Notes under the pieces: model-generated
The model's database searches: none
The model's input: the letters and a program-made list of their open reading frames with translations, nothing else
Told to the model about the DNA's origin: nothing
Made by a program: the position numbers and the translations under genes
Source of the DNA: Colius striatus
Taxonomy: Eukaryota; Chordata; Aves; Coliiformes; Coliidae
Length of the DNA stretch: 64,000 nucleotides
Assembly (NCBI RefSeq): GCF_028858725.1
Contig: NC_084762.1
Location: 4,101,374-4,165,373, forward strand
Reading direction: 5' to 3'
Part shown: positions 1-15,600 of the stretch, in pieces
How the letters are laid out: each line of letters starts with the position of its first letter
How positions within the stretch are numbered: the stretch's first letter is position 1

Positions 1-447
1 GCTTTGAAACTAAATACATGCATTTACTAAAGTAACTGCTACTGATTCTCACAACTTGTTATTAAACTCATTGGAATGTATCTATTCCTCTGCCAGTTCC
101 TGAATGAGCCCTACCAAGGTCTGCTGCAACCAAGAAGTGGAAAGGACAGAGCACTGAACAAGCCCCAGACCTGCAGAGGCAAAAAAAGAGAAGTAAACTC
201 CAGCAACAATTCTCCCACTGAGCTTCTCTCTGCTTGGCCTGTCAATATCCACATTTGCTCTCCCTCTCTTCCAGCCCATGCATAGGAAGAGCAATGAGTC
301 CAGCATGCTTGTTGGGTCTGCTGCAGGCAACTCCATCTGCAACACCTGCTACCCCAGCATGAAGGAGCCCTGTGGTGCCTGCCCCATCAATCCAGATGTG
401 AATATGGGGCATCTCTAACCTCAGACAGGCTTCAGGGCAGACTACTG
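1..447. other. Non-coding stretch, no gene seen
   Basis: No exon-like reading frame with recognisable homology is visible on either strand. The short open frames here have no family motif and one overlaps the CR1 fragment that follows. The sequence is ordinary unique avian-type DNA. Confidence 0.6.
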
Positions 448-618
448 AATAGAGCACTAGAAGGGGCTGTGGAGTCTCCTTCTCTGGAGACATTCCAAAC
501 CCACCTGGATGAGTTCCTGTGTGACCTACTCTGGGTGGCCCTGCTCTGCCAGGGGGCTTGGACTGGATGAGTTTTTGAGGTCCCTTCCAGCCCTTGAGAT
601 TCTGTGATGTTGTGAACT
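448..618 (+). mobile_element. CR1 LINE 3' end fragment, sense
   Basis: The text matches the 3' untranslated part of avian CR1: the block 'ggagtctccttctctggaga' followed by the conserved 'acctggatgagttcctgtg' region, then a 'gaggtcccttccagccct' stretch and a decayed ATTCTGTGATG tail. Only the last 170 bases of the element are present, as expected from 5'-truncated target-primed insertion. It is diverged and inactive. Confidence 0.88.
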
Positions 619-3600
619 AAGTGGGAATACCAATAATAGCTTCAACTACAATTAGTCTAAGAGCTCCCTATGAATAAACACTTTCAACAGAGCATGATCT
701 ATTTTGCTCTGTGTCCTTTTAACTATATAAGATAAATATGATATTTTCCTAATGTTGAGTTGAAAAGCTCAGCGTGACACAAAGTTGTCTCATTGCTGCT
801 CTGCACTCTCCCACCTGAGTTTCTGCATCCACCTTCTGTCTCTGTGTTTCAGGGTCTATTTGCTCACAAGGTTTTTGCCTGTACAGTGGCAAGCACAGGG
901 AAACAGTTTCTCATGGGCTCTATGCCACTACTTAGACATCCAGATGGTACTAAAAGACACAGAATGAAGCAGAAGTGTACATCAAATGCAATTAGAGGTT
1001 TGCATTCATCATTCCCTCACTCCAATTTCAAATTTCAACCTTCATTACAGAATTCGTTTCAAAGGAGAACAGCAACCTGTAAACATACACGACTTCAGCC
1101 CCAAGAGCTTTAGTATCTGTTAACAACTGGCTAGTCTCTACATCATCTTAACCATGAAGTCAAAGCCTTGCAAATGGGACTGTTTCCAATGGCCCCAGTG
1201 GACCTGTTTGTGTGTGGAAAGATAAGCAACTAGGAGAAGTTGAAAGAAGCTGCCTAACTTCCCTAACACTCACAAAAATGAGTATCTGGAACGTGGCACT
1301 GAAGGAATTCATAGACTTACTATACTATAGGGTGATAATCTTACAGAAACCTTTCTAAAGACATCCCTCAGCTAGTTGGTCTTTTAATTAATACCCCTCA
1401 AACTGGCATATCGCCCTCACTGTTAAGGAATTAGGAAATGGAGCTACAACATGAATTCTTGACTCTACTCCTCTCCACACAACTACATATTTCCTTCATT
1501 TGTTGGCCCACCCTTCCAAAATGTGGGAAGCTAGGTCAACACAAGGGTTGAAACTGGTCAAATCATGTACACTGCTTGGATATTTGCAATAAAAACACTG
1601 ACCAATCCAAAAAACACATGTTCCTTAAAGTAGTATTGCATAAATTATATATACATACATGTGGCTTTTAGTCCACTCCAAACAAAAGGCATGACTGCCT
1701 TTCCACAAATCCTCATCAGAGACTGTGATGGAGGTTCTTCACCACTGAACCCATCAGTGTAACTGTGGAGACGTCAGGAGGGTGCAAGGTTGCACCCTCT
1801 CTGTTGTGCAAAGCTTCAGCAAGTTACTGCTGGCCTCAAGGGTGTTACCATGGCCCTGTAGTGGTGAAATCCCATTGGGAAGGGTTCCAGGAACAGTGCT
1901 TGGCTGAGGGTCCACCACTGTGGAAATGCTTCAAGTGAGAGCAACAGCAAATAGCACAAAGCATTAGCTTTCCCCACTGACTACACCTTTGTAACTTTCT
2001 TTTGAGATGGAAAAGACCAGCTTGTTTCTTTCATCATCTCCCCACCTGCACCCATCAGAATGCTTCCAGAATTAGAACACAGGCAGAACACATGAACTTT
2101 CCTATCTATTGCTTAAACATCATCAGTGTCAGCCTGCAAGTCACAGCTTCTACTTAATCCTGGAATTTTCTTTGCATGAAATGATTAGTCTATATACCAG
2201 CTGTCATGAAATGTGGTTTTCCTTCTATGTACATAGGGGTTTAGAGCATGTAATTTTGAATGATTTGTGGCTAGATATAAAGAGTGAGAAATTCATCCCT
2301 AAGCCACAGCAGCATATAGTACATAAAAGCACAAGTAGAGGTAGCCTGGAAGGACTCGTTTCAGTCTGTGAACACAGAGATACAGCTCCTCTGTAGCAAT
2401 GGTTTTTCCCTTTTTGCAAGCACACAGAGGACATATGAAGCAACAACAGTTTGTATAACCAAACATGAACATGAAAGCTTCTGTCAGACACACTTCTGTC
2501 AGTGTCCACTCTGAGTAATGACTCACATCTTACACTTTCCCTCCCCTCATTATTACAGCAAAGTGAAAGGCAGAAAAGCTTACGGCAGACACAACACTGA
2601 CATTCTCAATTAAAAGGGAGAAATATGAACATGACAATAGGATGGTTATTTTTTTTCCTTCTAGTAAAAAGTAATTTTGTAGTGTGTTTCCTAATCAGCA
2701 CCTCTTGTCCCTCCTTCAGACAAAGAGCTGGTAGAACAACTTACCACGATGGCTGTGTCTACCACGAGCTCTAGCACACAGGAAGAAACCTCATGCCTGG
2801 GATGTGTTCTACTGTGTACAAACCCACACTCATAAGCTGGACCTTACCAGAGTAATCTGCTGGCTAGAGCTTTCATGAACACTATGTCTTAACTTTATCA
2901 TCTTTGCTGGGAACAGCTCCAGAATAACACCAAAGAATATACCTTATCACATCCCAGTTCTGAAGCCACTCAATAGTCCCACTCATACTCATCCCATTGC
3001 CCTTATTTATGGTCTTTGGAGTCTGTCACACAGTTACAGAGTTTCTCCTGAGTTTTATATCAATAAAATTTATACAAATAGTCCCTTGACTACAGTTGCT
3101 CTATAGCAGGAGCCAGAATCACATGGCCCAAATCACTGTGGCTGCCTTCAGAACTCCAAGGATATCAACCCACCTGGAAAAACAAGGCACAAGAATGCTC
3201 GCAGGTCCTGTAGTCAAGCAGCTCAAACTAAGTTGAAGTAAAAACTGCACTTGCAGGTATCAAGGGCATTCCAAGAATCAGGTAAGCTGATAGCATTTCT
3301 AATTACAGATTATGGATTTTCCCTTGGAGGATGAGCAGATTCCCCTAGAAATACAGTGAAAAACACCCAGGGCCTGGGCAACCCACAACTTTTTCTTTGT
3401 TATAATAGAGTAAGAGGAAGCAGAAAAGGGGAACAGTTATGTAATTGTGTGCAAGTATCAACACATACAAAGAGATCTAGGAAACTGAAACAACAAAATG
3501 TGGTTTCTATAGCTGTATTTTTCATTTGAAAGTCTGTTTGCAATGCAGTTAACCTAGTCATGCTCTCAAGCCTAGAAATTTCCACTCAGCACCTCTGCTC

Positions 3601-6600
3601 GTCCCTGGAAGACTAGGAAAAGTCCCACTTCAGCAAGAAGTGAAGGATGAGGTCCTTTGTATTGGAGATACTATCTTCTTTTTTATGAGTGCTTTAGTAT
3701 CTGCTAGCAATGATCTATTTCATGAATGCAATGCCCACTCAGTTCCCACTGAGCTGAAACCATTTACAAGAGACATTGAGAAAGATTACTGAATGCTGTT
3801 TTCTTACTGATCAGCACAAAGTTATTTGGCACAAGCATCTCCGTAAATATTTGTCCAAGACTGGGTAAATTTGCAGTGTATGATGGCCCTCAGACTTGTA
3901 CTTCTATCAAGTGTGAAGGCTCATGGTCTAGCAGTGGAGTTCAGCTGTGCTTCAGCAGAAATACAAAACGCTAGGGGCTGAGCTTAGTACCATTGCATTC
4001 TTTCCCTTTGGATCTGTTCCTCCTTTTTGTTCAATGTTCCCCTTTACTAACAAAAAGATTAATGCTGAGATTGAATGAATGTAAGGTTATTCCTGGCTGC
4101 TGGCTAACAAAGAGAATTTGTGAAGTGGCTTGGTTTTGCACAGGGAAGTCAGAGGCAGAGGAGGGAACTGTGCACAGGGACAGATCCTTCATGAAGCTGA
4201 AGGCAATGTCTGCTTTGATATGTGCAAGGAGGTCCAATGGACTCAGTTCACAGCAACACTGGCAGCCTGCCATAATATTTTGTTCACGTATGCTTGTGAC
4301 AACCATGGGTCCAAAGCTGTAATTATGGTCTCAGGTGTCACAGTACTGCTATCCCAGGAGATATTTATGGATCTGACACACACAATCTAAAAGCACTGTG
4401 AAGTTTCAGACACATTCAAGAAAACTCCCTACTCGAGGGCCAGCAAATCTATAGCAGTTTTTATGAGCTACACGTCAAAGCAATAGACTCCACTGGGGCT
4501 CACCACTAAAGTCACTGAAAGGCCTGGACAGGGTGCATAGCAGGCACAGGACTCAGACTCATACCATAGATACTATCAGAGGCATACTAATGAACTGGGA
4601 ACCAAGTTAAATGTTACTGCAGCTTGTTTTCCTGTCAAGTGACTTGCTGCTTCTCACAGTTGCATTTGAAACTTAAGGTGATAATAAGGACAAGTGCATA
4701 TTTTCCTCCTCCACCAGAAGGGAAAGGCCAGCTAACCACTTCCATACTGGTAGTTTATTTCTACAAAGCTTATGAAGCATTTAGAGAACATAGTGTAATC
4801 CAAGAACCTAGCTAGAGGCAGAAACATATCCATCTTGTTTGCTATTTCTGTTATTAGCTTTTGCTCCAAAGTGTACCACCACACAAACAAAATCACCAAA
4901 TGTCACCATCTGTGAGGAAGAAGACCGTGACCATCAGAGAGGAGCACACAGGATATAGTTCAGCATAGGGAATAGAAACTGTACCATGTTGCCAAATGCT
5001 ATTGCTAGATGAAGTGCAGGGAGTTTTCTCTATCCTTGTATGAGCAGACAGCACTTTATAGCAAGTACCTCTCCATCAGCCAGTAAGATGCACGGGAGAA
5101 AAGGTGTCTGATTTTCATCATACAGCTCCAGTTTACTTTGAAGGAACATCTCCCATTTTACCACAGCTTTAGACAGTCTGCAAACACACTCCTCTCAATC
5201 CATAACCTAAAACGTTACTTTCAAGAGCCAAACTGCAGCCACCTCTTTATTAATGTTCAGTATTTTTTCCAACAAAGTTCACTGAGGGAAGGGTTTCAGT
5301 CACTTTCATGCTATGACAACAACCTTTACACCCACTCACATTCAGGCATAGACAAGTCCTAAAGAGGAAAAGAATCAGGTCCATGTGTTTGTTTTGGAAA
5401 ATATTTGAGGATAAGATTTTGAAACTTCTGTTTCCAGAAATGTTGGTATCCCAAACCCAGCACTTGTCCTTAACCAAGGCCACTTGCCCTTCAGGCTGAG
5501 TGAGGGTAGGCAAACATATCACGTTGCTGTGCCTGCTCAGAGTCAGTTGGAAAGCTGCACAGGGGGGATTTCAGACATGGACCATACCTCTGCTAAAATT
5601 TATTTCTCAGAAGCATTCAGTGGCTATTGACCAAGAGGATGGGAAATCACCCTGCAATGCTTCCTTAACTATAGTCATTCTAAATATTTTACTACTTAGG
5701 GGGCTCTCTGAAGACAGATATTTGACATTGCTGTACATAGTTAGGAAATAAGAGTGCCTTTGAATTACAGAAAAGACAGAGCTTTATAATAAGCCAGACT
5801 GAAACACCTTCATTACTGAAGCAGCTTTGTACTGATAAAGCCTTGTGCTAGTAAAGCAGTGCAAACATATCAATAAATGTAATTTGCTCTTCTTAATGTT
5901 AAAAGAATTTAAAATGCAAACTCAAAACCAAACATATTGTATATTTAGCATGTGCTTACACAAACCACACCACCCTAAGCCCCAAACAGATTTGAAGTGT
6001 ACACTAATGCTTAGAATATAAGATCAGCCTATTTTTCCTTCCTGATGCCAGCTGTAAACGACTGGCAGAAGAAATGCCTTTAAACCAGAAGGAAATCTCT
6101 GCATTTTAAACTCGGGCTCCCTCCAGCTTTAATCAGATGTGCTTTCAGTATGAACAGAGTTCCTGTATTTAAACTAAAACAGATATGTGACTGACAGTAT
6201 GCCATCTTAGCAACTGCTTTCCACACACATGTCCCAATACTGCAGCATTTTCAAACACTTCACACGGGTATTTCTTCAAAAGTTACACTGAGAAAGGTAC
6301 TTTTACCCTTTTGGGAAACACTTGGTGTCTATTTCATTTTCTGTGCCTTTAAAATAGTCAGGACTCCAAGATTTCCTTTTGCCTCAGCTCAAAGCACCAC
6401 AGTTTGATTTTAGCCAAACCACAAATACAAACATTTACTTTAGCTCTTTAATCATTCTCATTCTTACCTTTCATTTTAAACTAAGCCTTTTCTACTTTCT
6501 TCCATCAGAAGCAAATGCTGGCTTTCAGTTGTTTTCAGGGAGATCCTTCGCTTTTAAGGAAAACAGACAGCAAAGCCGTATTCCAACATACCTTGAAAGG

Positions 6601-9600
6601 AGAGTAGCATTCACTGCCAGCTGTGTGACTTTTCAGTAGCTGCACTCAGACTCCAGCGTTACCAAGAACTACGATGTCACAAACCCCCGAAGCTCGTAAC
6701 CAGGAACGGAGGCAGCAGATTGCTCTCGCACGCCCTTCCCCTTCTCCAGCTAGCTGACAGCTGTACACTTTTTAGGACTGCAGCAAGACTTGTCTCCCAG
6801 CCCCTTTGCCACTCTGATAAATCATCCCTTCCCTGCTCTTAAGAGCATGCTGCCATTATATCTTAAAAGCACGTCACAGCTTTTATGCAGTGGCTGTGGG
6901 AAAGCTGCATTTATTTATACAGGAAGCCTGAGCACAGCACTTCCTACTTCCCATACGAGTCTCAGTTCAACTGCAGGTGATTACTTCAACCCTGCCAGCT
7001 TCCAGCCAATGCATTACCCTACGTTCTTATTTGGATAGCTCTGCTGCTTTTAATCATAACTCCAATCTGGGCCCTGACAAGATAAAACTGAAAGAGATGA
7101 GGCATTAGATGAGACACTCATTAAAAAGCCTCCCAATTGCCATTTAACCTGTTTTAGGGTAGCAATTTGTGTAGCAGCTGCCCAACTGCCAGATGATGTC
7201 TGAAACACTGCTGGCTTCTGCTGAGAAAAATGTCACCTAAAAGTGATTTCTTCACATTGAAGGGGAAGGGAGCAAAAAAATCTACACTCACAAGTAAAGT
7301 ATCAGTGTAATTTCAAATCTGAGTGTTTAATGATGATGGTGCTCATTCTGCCAGTACTAAATTTTGACTCTTTAAGCTGTGTTTGCATGCAGGAGGGGTT
7401 GGAAATTCTGCAGTTTGGTACAACAAATTTATAGGTGTGATTCACACCAGCCAAGCAGCAGGAGAAGGGGTTCTTGTGCCATATGACACCAAACCATCAA
7501 GAACTTTTCTTGCTGTAGGAAATGTAGCACACCTACAGCTATAAAATAAAGTCATATCAGAGTGCAATGGGTGCAGAAAAAAACAGAGGGAGAAACAAAT
7601 ATATATGATAAAATCTAGAATTTTGTCTTTATGATGAAATAAGTTTACACTGTGCTTCATGCAATTATTGCTGGCATTTCAGTACTCTTTTGTGAAGACT
7701 GATGTAGAGGCATTTCTTCTGGGGTGTACAGAAGCTCCCAGCTGAACTTCTCATTATTTTCAGACAATTATAGTGCACCAGATTAATTTAAGGAAAAGGC
7801 AGAAGACTTATGCAACTTTAATTGAGCCTCCTCACACCCATGCATTACAGACTTGCTTGAATTATCACCACACGCTCTCTTCACCTCAGTGTAGGTACAA
7901 ACTTTATCAGCCTAGTTGACATTGGGGGTGTTACGTATAACTACATATCAGGTGAAGGAGGAAATAATCACCAGACAAAATACAGTCATTCCAGCATGTG
8001 GAATCATGTTGATCTCTACAGTATTCATCAAGAGGATTACCATTCCATTAGGTAACTTTGAGCCAATGTGGACACTTGAGCTAGTGAAGTATTTCCCAGC
8101 AGTGACAGACTTTTATTGTCAGCAGTAACCAATCAAGAAACACCTGGTACTCAGACTTATTTTTTTAGGCTGCAGAGCAATAGTGAAAATGTGGAATTCT
8201 GTGTTAAACTTCATGATTACAAAAGGAGTCTTCTTCAGTGGTTAGCTTTTTATCCCTCATCTTCTGTTCTTGTATACAATAGCTTAAGCCTCTATCACTG
8301 GCCTTTCACTACCTCTCCTCTCTTCACTACCTCTCTTTCCTCTTCTCCTCTCTTTCCTCGTTTTACTACCTCATATTTTCTCCTGCAGCTGCTACCTGTA
8401 CAGAGGTACTTGTTAGGCCACCGATGAAGTGCAGCAAGAAACTTAGGTCAGCTCATGTGCTCAGCACCACACCACTTGCACAGCAAAAGGACGGTTACCT
8501 CAGGGAGAGTAATGAGATGGGAAGGGTGAAGGACATCAAGTCATTCATGCAGGTGTAGTGAAAATTGCAGGGCAGTAGGTCTAGACAAAAAGCAGGGCAG
8601 CTGCCAGTAGCAAAGCAACAAAACTAGCATCTGTCTTGGTGCTTACTCCTTGCTGGCACAACAAACCAAAACCAAGCTTCACTGCACCAGTCAAGAGAAA
8701 CAACAGCAAACAAAGGCTAATCATCTTTCCTTCACAGAAATGATGAGGCTAGCTTGTATCTAAAGGAGTTCTTCTTTTGCATGAAGAAAACCAGATTAGT
8801 CTATTAAAATGCAGATAAATTCTGGAAACTTCAGCTGCAAACACCACATCATATTTCTATCTGGTTTCTTACTATGTATCTCTGTGCATGAAAGTTACAA
8901 TGTGAGTGCACAAACCTGCAAAGCTGCTTCCAGCAAAATCAGTTTCCCTTAAACATCACAAAACCGGTGAGAAACATCATGAATGATCAAGACATTTGGT
9001 TTTCTGGAAAGTGTTAAGATGTGCTCATTCCACACACTACAGTTGCATAGTACCAAATCCGAAACTGTGGTCTGCACGTTTCCATGCAGGACAATCACTT
9101 ACTGATGCTCTGTGGACAGCCGGCTATTTCCCTGCTGCCGTCTTCACTCTGGATTTGCTCCTACTCCCGTGCTTATCCAGGATCTCTGCAGCAAAGACGA
9201 GCTGAAGGTGATGCAGCACTGTGCAAGAGCTCAGGCTGTCAGGACTTGAGGTGATCTGATGATTCTTTCCATTGCCATAAAAGTCATGAGCTGGACTGTT
9301 ACAAGCTCTTCTGTCAAAATGATTTCTCTTCCAGCTATACCTGAAACCCAGGGTACTCCACAGTTTCAGAGAAGCACATCTTCTTGGCAAGCTAATTTTG
9401 TGAAGTGATATGAGTCACACTAAAATTGCCACCCAGTTCAAACCTCTGAGTCTCTTAACCCAGATGGATTGATTTCTTTTGTTCAGAAAGCCATGCAATG
9501 CCAGTCAAGGCACAAGCTAAACCCTCCTCATTTGTTTTCTTCTTCGATAACGATATAAAGCACAAAACTGAGAGGGTTCAATTCAATTTTTTGGACACTT

Positions 9601-12600
9601 TTAGCTGATGCTTTTATAACTCCAGAGCTGGGGGAATGGCTGAGCCTCTGAGATAATGCATGCCAAAATGCAACATCACTGTGAATCTTTGGTTCAGTTA
9701 CTACCCAAAGTAAGAATAAAGGTAGGCATAGTTAATAACTAACGTTGTTGTGTCATCTTTGCAGCTACTTGAAATCCTTACAAAATGACTAAGCCACTCT
9801 GGCATTAACTAAAATTACTAATTAATTTATGATGTAGGTGGGTAGAAAAGGAATAACATGACCACTGAAAACATCTCTCATATCCCACAAACAGAATGCC
9901 CTTGACAGCAAGTGAAAACACTGAGTTAGTGTTAAAACTAACAGTTTCATTATAAGTGCACATCAAGAACTAGGTTTGTGAGGGAAAAAACCAAGAATTT
10001 TTCACTACCCTTATTCACAGTTTTCAACTAATAAAAACCAAATAGCCTGAAAAATAATTACTACCCATAGGTATGAAACAAAACCAGGTTTTGTAACAAG
10101 CTTTCTAAAACCAGAGCCTAGCTAAGAAAAATGTGTCTTTACCCACTTTACTTGCTGTACATGCAAGTTATCCATGTTTGCATGGGGGAAAAAAAAGTGT
10201 CTGTATATATAACAGTGGCAGTTCAACTAGAAAAATAGATACGGATGTGTAACATAACCAATGCTGAAAATAAAACAGGAAGTATACATATATCATGTGA
10301 AGCTGCAATTATGATGCTCCTGATGCCATGGGCTAAGAATAGTTTTCTTCAGTGTAAACTATTTTAAAGGGGGATTACACTTCAAAAGTCATTTGTGGGA
10401 CTTTCCTAAACCTAATGTGTTAAAAAAGGAATCTCTAGTCAATGTATGTGTTGATATAATCAAACAATGCTAGAAATCAGACATCAGTGCAAAAAAAGAC
10501 AGAGCTATATAATACTTCTCATGCAGACAAGCATTACTCAAAATAGCTACAAGAAAATCAGGATCACATCTTTTCCTGTTAAAATAGCCCTATTGTTCAA
10601 CAATTCTGACTTGCTACACAAGTCACTCATTGACAAACCAGGCTTGAAATCTTCATTATTCCCTTTAGCTAAAATAGAAAAACTTTATAATAAGGTGTTT
10701 TGTATTGGCATGAAATAAATCAAGTTAAATTATTTTGAAAGAATAGTAGGTACAAATCTGAAGAGCTTTTTATTTGACAGTAAAAAAGTGAGTGGGATAG
10801 CACTCAGTCTACTGATCATTTATAATCGTTATGAACTCGAAATGCATGGATTTGTCTCAGACACAAAGAAAAGTGGTAGGTGACTTACACTTATCCTGCT
10901 CTATGAGTAAGGCAAAATTCACTATTCATTAAAACTTCTTGGCACAGGAGACCATCTCCAAACAAAATATGATCATGTGGCTTCCATAAAACTCTGCATT
11001 TCTCCTCTACAGATATTTTTTCCCCGTTTTTCAACTTTGAAGCACTCCTTGACATACCAGAAGCTAGCTTTTGGTATTTGATCCATATAGAACAGTGCTA
11101 GAGGAAAGAAACGTACCAGAAAACAGTGAGAAATCAGCCTGCCACCCCAGTGGGGCAGCAGTGTTTGGGGTGCTTACAAATCTCAGCTTAAAGACCAAGG
11201 CCAATGGCTTTGATAGGGCAGTACTGGAGTTCCAGTGCAATTTGTCTTCTTGAGACTAGCAGGCAGTAAAAGTATATTTGCCTCTGTAGAAAATCCCACT
11301 GCTGGAATGGGCTTTTTGCCATCAGCAACAGAAGAGCTCTGTAACAGCTCTACATACATGTTTAACTTTGGCTAAGTCCTGTCTGTTCACTGTGTGAAGA
11401 ACCAGCCTGCAAGAGGAAAACAAGCTGAGTTTATATTAGTCTGCCATAAATAAAATGCTGATGAATTGCCAGTGAATGACAAACACCCAGCCCAGGGGCA
11501 GCCAGCGCAACACCCCCAGCTTAGGGCCCATCCTTAGCCATATCTCTGCACTCAGATGAAGGGAAAAGGCAGGTTCCTGTCACCCTTCCCCTTGACCTTC
11601 TCCTATGACACGAGACATGCCCAGGCATCAGTTCGCAAAGCAGTTGCATCTCTCCCTGCGCACGCAGCAAGCACAGACACAGCAGAGGCCGCAGGACACT
11701 TCTTGGGCTCAGAAGCCACCCCGTGCAAGCAGGTGCAGTTCCCTGGCTGGACAGGACATGAAGTTTCTTTCAAACCAGCATCATCTCATGAACTGCTGGA
11801 AAAAAAAAACAAGGCAAAGGCAAACAGCTTGCCTTACTCTCACGTTCGTGTGTATCACACAGAGATGAGAAGGGGTTCAACTCTTCTAAGCATCAGCTAA
11901 CAGGTGAGAATTTCTAGCTGCAAAAAGAGTAACTGATAAAGCTGCTCCTTGGCTGAAGGACTTTCTTTTCTATTAGCTGTGCTCATAGCTAGCTTCAGAG
12001 CATGGCAGAGACTTTCAATTATGCCTTTTTTCCTTTTTTTCCTTTTGCCTATGTGCCCAAAGTGACAAAATCTGTTGACTTTTAACCAAGTGTTTTAGTA
12101 ATACACCTAGAATTGCAGTCATTCCAGACATCAGAATCACCATCGGTTTAAAAACTGAGAGGACAAAACCATCCTGTCAGCCAACACAGGAAGCTTCTTC
12201 TGTAACACAAGAGGTCACCAACCTGTCCTTGTCATCAGAAAAAAATGTGCCTGCTGTTTTCAGTTCTCGGTTTCTACTGCTGCTTCTGTGTTGCCTCAAG
12301 CTCTTAACTGTCCTTTTTTGGAAATATTAAGAGACAGCTTTATTCCTTCCAACCCAAGCCAGTCCTCTAGGTGCTGCCTTTGCTTTAGCCTGGTGAGGCT
12401 CTATCAGGCTTAACAGGCAGCTAAAATGGCTGGAGGAGCTTAATAATACATTTCAGCCCAGACTTTGTTGTTTTATTTATACCAGCTCTGGAGTTGGGGA
12501 TGGGCAGGTGAGAAGTGAGGTAAGAGCTGAGGTACTTCATGTACTTCATGGCTACAGAAGCCTATGACAGGACTTACAGATACATCTGACAGGCAGGACC

Positions 12601-15600
12601 GAGGTGTGGAGCTAAAGCATACCTTTGATTCACACATTTTCTTTAGTATTCTGGTATGACACAGACCTTTTGATTATTTTAGGGTGAGAAATGGTTTACA
12701 AGTTGAGAGGGTTTATTCCAACAGGTTGGTTACGCAGGGAAATACGAGAACTGAAACACACCTATATAGGAATATCAAGAACTTCTCCCTCTCTCCCAGT
12801 ATCCTTCTCCATACTCAACTTCCAGGGAGGGTATCCCACACCATCACCTCATCTTTATAGTCTCCTTTCTCTATCCTAATTTACATCTCACCTATTTATG
12901 GTGACACCAGCTATGAACAGGTTTGTCCAGATCCACTTTTCTCCCTATGGGACTTAATCACGTGGTTAGATGATCTCAGTTAAGAGTTGTTTAAGGATTT
13001 CGGCCTCTTGGTGCACCACAGTATGGCTGTTTGAAGAAGGCTGTTTCAGGCTGCCCTCCTTTGCAATGGCAGCAGCCAATAAGGCCACGATGCCACTTCC
13101 CAGATGACAAGCAGCAACATCTTAAAACAAAGACATCAGATCACAGCCACACTAACCAAACCCAGGATTGCTCCATGTTTGGGCCCTTTGGTAGAACAGA
13201 GGTAATACTTTTTCCCCTCCTCCGCTCAAAGCAGAGAAGACAGCAATTCCAATAATCACCTCAAAAGAACCTCTTTACACACAACATCTGGCAAGTGGTT
13301 GTTAAATTCTACAATCCTAAAATTAGCATAGTGGGAACTCAAAAACAAGCCAATTACTTGGGTCCTGCAAGTGGCATAAGGATTTATTCAGTTGCACTGA
13401 AATCATTTGGGGTGGGGGTAACTTCACCTCGTTTATTTTTGTGTGTTGCAGTCAAGTGCCAGGTAAGTTTATTAAAACCACGTGCATTTTGCATAGGCAT
13501 TTTTCAAAAACAACTTCTAAAACTAGATATACTCATTTGGTCAGAGCAAATCTCTACGAAAAGAAACATGAGTTTTAAGAGACCAAGTGGGCAGAAGGGT
13601 GAGTGCCAAATCAAAACCTTTGCTTTCCCAAACACTGCTAAAAATTCAGGCAAATAGTGTTTTCTGCTTCACTACTACCTGCAGTCATTGAAGAAATGAC
13701 AAGTGAACTTATCTTTTTGTTAAGCATGACTTCATCTGTGAAAATGCACTGGCTCCACTTAACTCCCCTGTACTTGTTGGGAAGAAATTTCAGCAGACTT
13801 GGGTATAAGCTACAACTTTTTCTTTTATCTATACATATGTATTTTCTAGGATGTGACAAAACAAACTAGTCATGGGCAGAAATTATCCATCTTTTGCTCC
13901 CACAGAAAACCACTTTGCATTATATGATATAAACAAAACTTGGAAACATGAACTCTGAATCTGTAGAGATCCCCTGAGTTCTTTCTGTGCCCAGGTGAAG
14001 AAAACATGCTCAGTGAACTCTGCTTATGAATAAATAACTAAATCTCTCTTTATATTATCCACTTACTGCATCTCAGTAGCCTACAGTAAATATCATTTGG
14101 GACTTTCACAGGGAATGGAAATGCTGCATTGTGGAAGAAGAAAAAGGAACTTTAGGCAAGAGGAGAAACAACTGGTCTACTTGCATGGACAAAGTCCTGA
14201 CATCTCGCTCACTTCCCTCGTGATAAGTTAGGTCAGCTCCCACCTGCAGATGGGATGAAACTTCCAGGATCTTGAAGTCTGCCAAGAAGGTATGAGAACA
14301 AGAAGTTTAAGGAGGAACAGGGGCCAAAGGCAAGGAAACAATTTGATTCTCTTGAATATGAAATGAACAGCATGAAAAGACTGAGCATAACACTCTGCTG
14401 TTTCTCTCCCTGCTTTTGATTCATGCATATTTGCTGTGCTGAAAAAAAAAGCAAATGAAAGGAAGGGAAAATCATATGCACAAAGCATTTCTAACATTAC
14501 ATGGAAAACATACAAGAAAGGGAAAAGCTACTTCAGTTTCGCTAATTGTTTTTTTTCCCTAAGACCAGCTCTTCTAATAGTCTTTAATCTTCATATAACT
14601 TCATAGCTGTTTGAGCAACACAACCAAAAAGATGACAAACAGCTTTTCCCAATGGCCTCCCAGAGAGCAAACTCAGTGGCAGAATACAGACATGTAGCAT
14701 CTCCAGCATCCCTGTTGGTGATCACAAATGTCTCATCAGTATCTGAGAGTCCCAGGGAGCAAGCTGCCACAGGCTTCAGCTGTGAAAGCAGCAGGAAGCA
14801 CCTTACTGGGTTGAGGAAACTGGAACAGAGTGCTTCCTACTAAACAAACCTCGGGGAAATTATCCAGCACAACTTAGTAAGAATCAAGAAGTTCCACCTG
14901 AGCTCCTTTTGAAATATGGTGATCATCAGAATATGCCACAGAAATAGGGTTTACAGTTACACTTGTCTTTGGATCAGGAAAAAATATTCAGATCATGATG
15001 ATCTGTAGCACTCAAACTTTGTACATGGAAATACAACTCGACAGCAGGAGGAAATAACTTATTTCCACTATGGTTTTATTCCTGATCATATTTGTTTAAT
15101 GGTTCAAAGAGTTTCTGGCAGTTGTGTTTAACTGTTTTTTTAGGAATCGTTGTTTCTGTCCCTCCAAGCAAAATGACAGGAAGCATGAATCAAGAATCTT
15201 TAAAAACTGAAAGAACAACTTCCTTTGTCCTTATTGATATCATTTTTGGTTTCATGACCTGAGTGGATATTTGTGTGTTTGTTGACTGTGGGAAATCTTT
15301 GTCCGATGACTCATTATTTTGATGTGATATTTTACATAAAGCCATCAGTTGATCTTTTGTGTCACTTCTTCTGTTGTCAGTGGGATTAAGAAGGAAGAAG
15401 AGGGAACTGGAAAAAATGTAGGAAGTATAAATAAAATTAATGTTTTACAGGAAATTAGATGGATGTTCTGCTACAGTTAATTTCCACTAAACACAACAGA
15501 GTATGAATGGAGATAGTGATGGTGAAGGAAAAATACCAAGAATCTGCTTTAGCTTCCTTCAACTGGCAACAAGCACACAACAAACCTCTCATTCAGTGGT

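Noticed and set aside
11071-11253. Plus-strand frame beginning MVFDPYRTVLEERN
   Set aside because: The DPYRT stretch briefly resembles RNF144B, but it is on the wrong strand, the rest does not match, and there are no cysteines in the required pattern.
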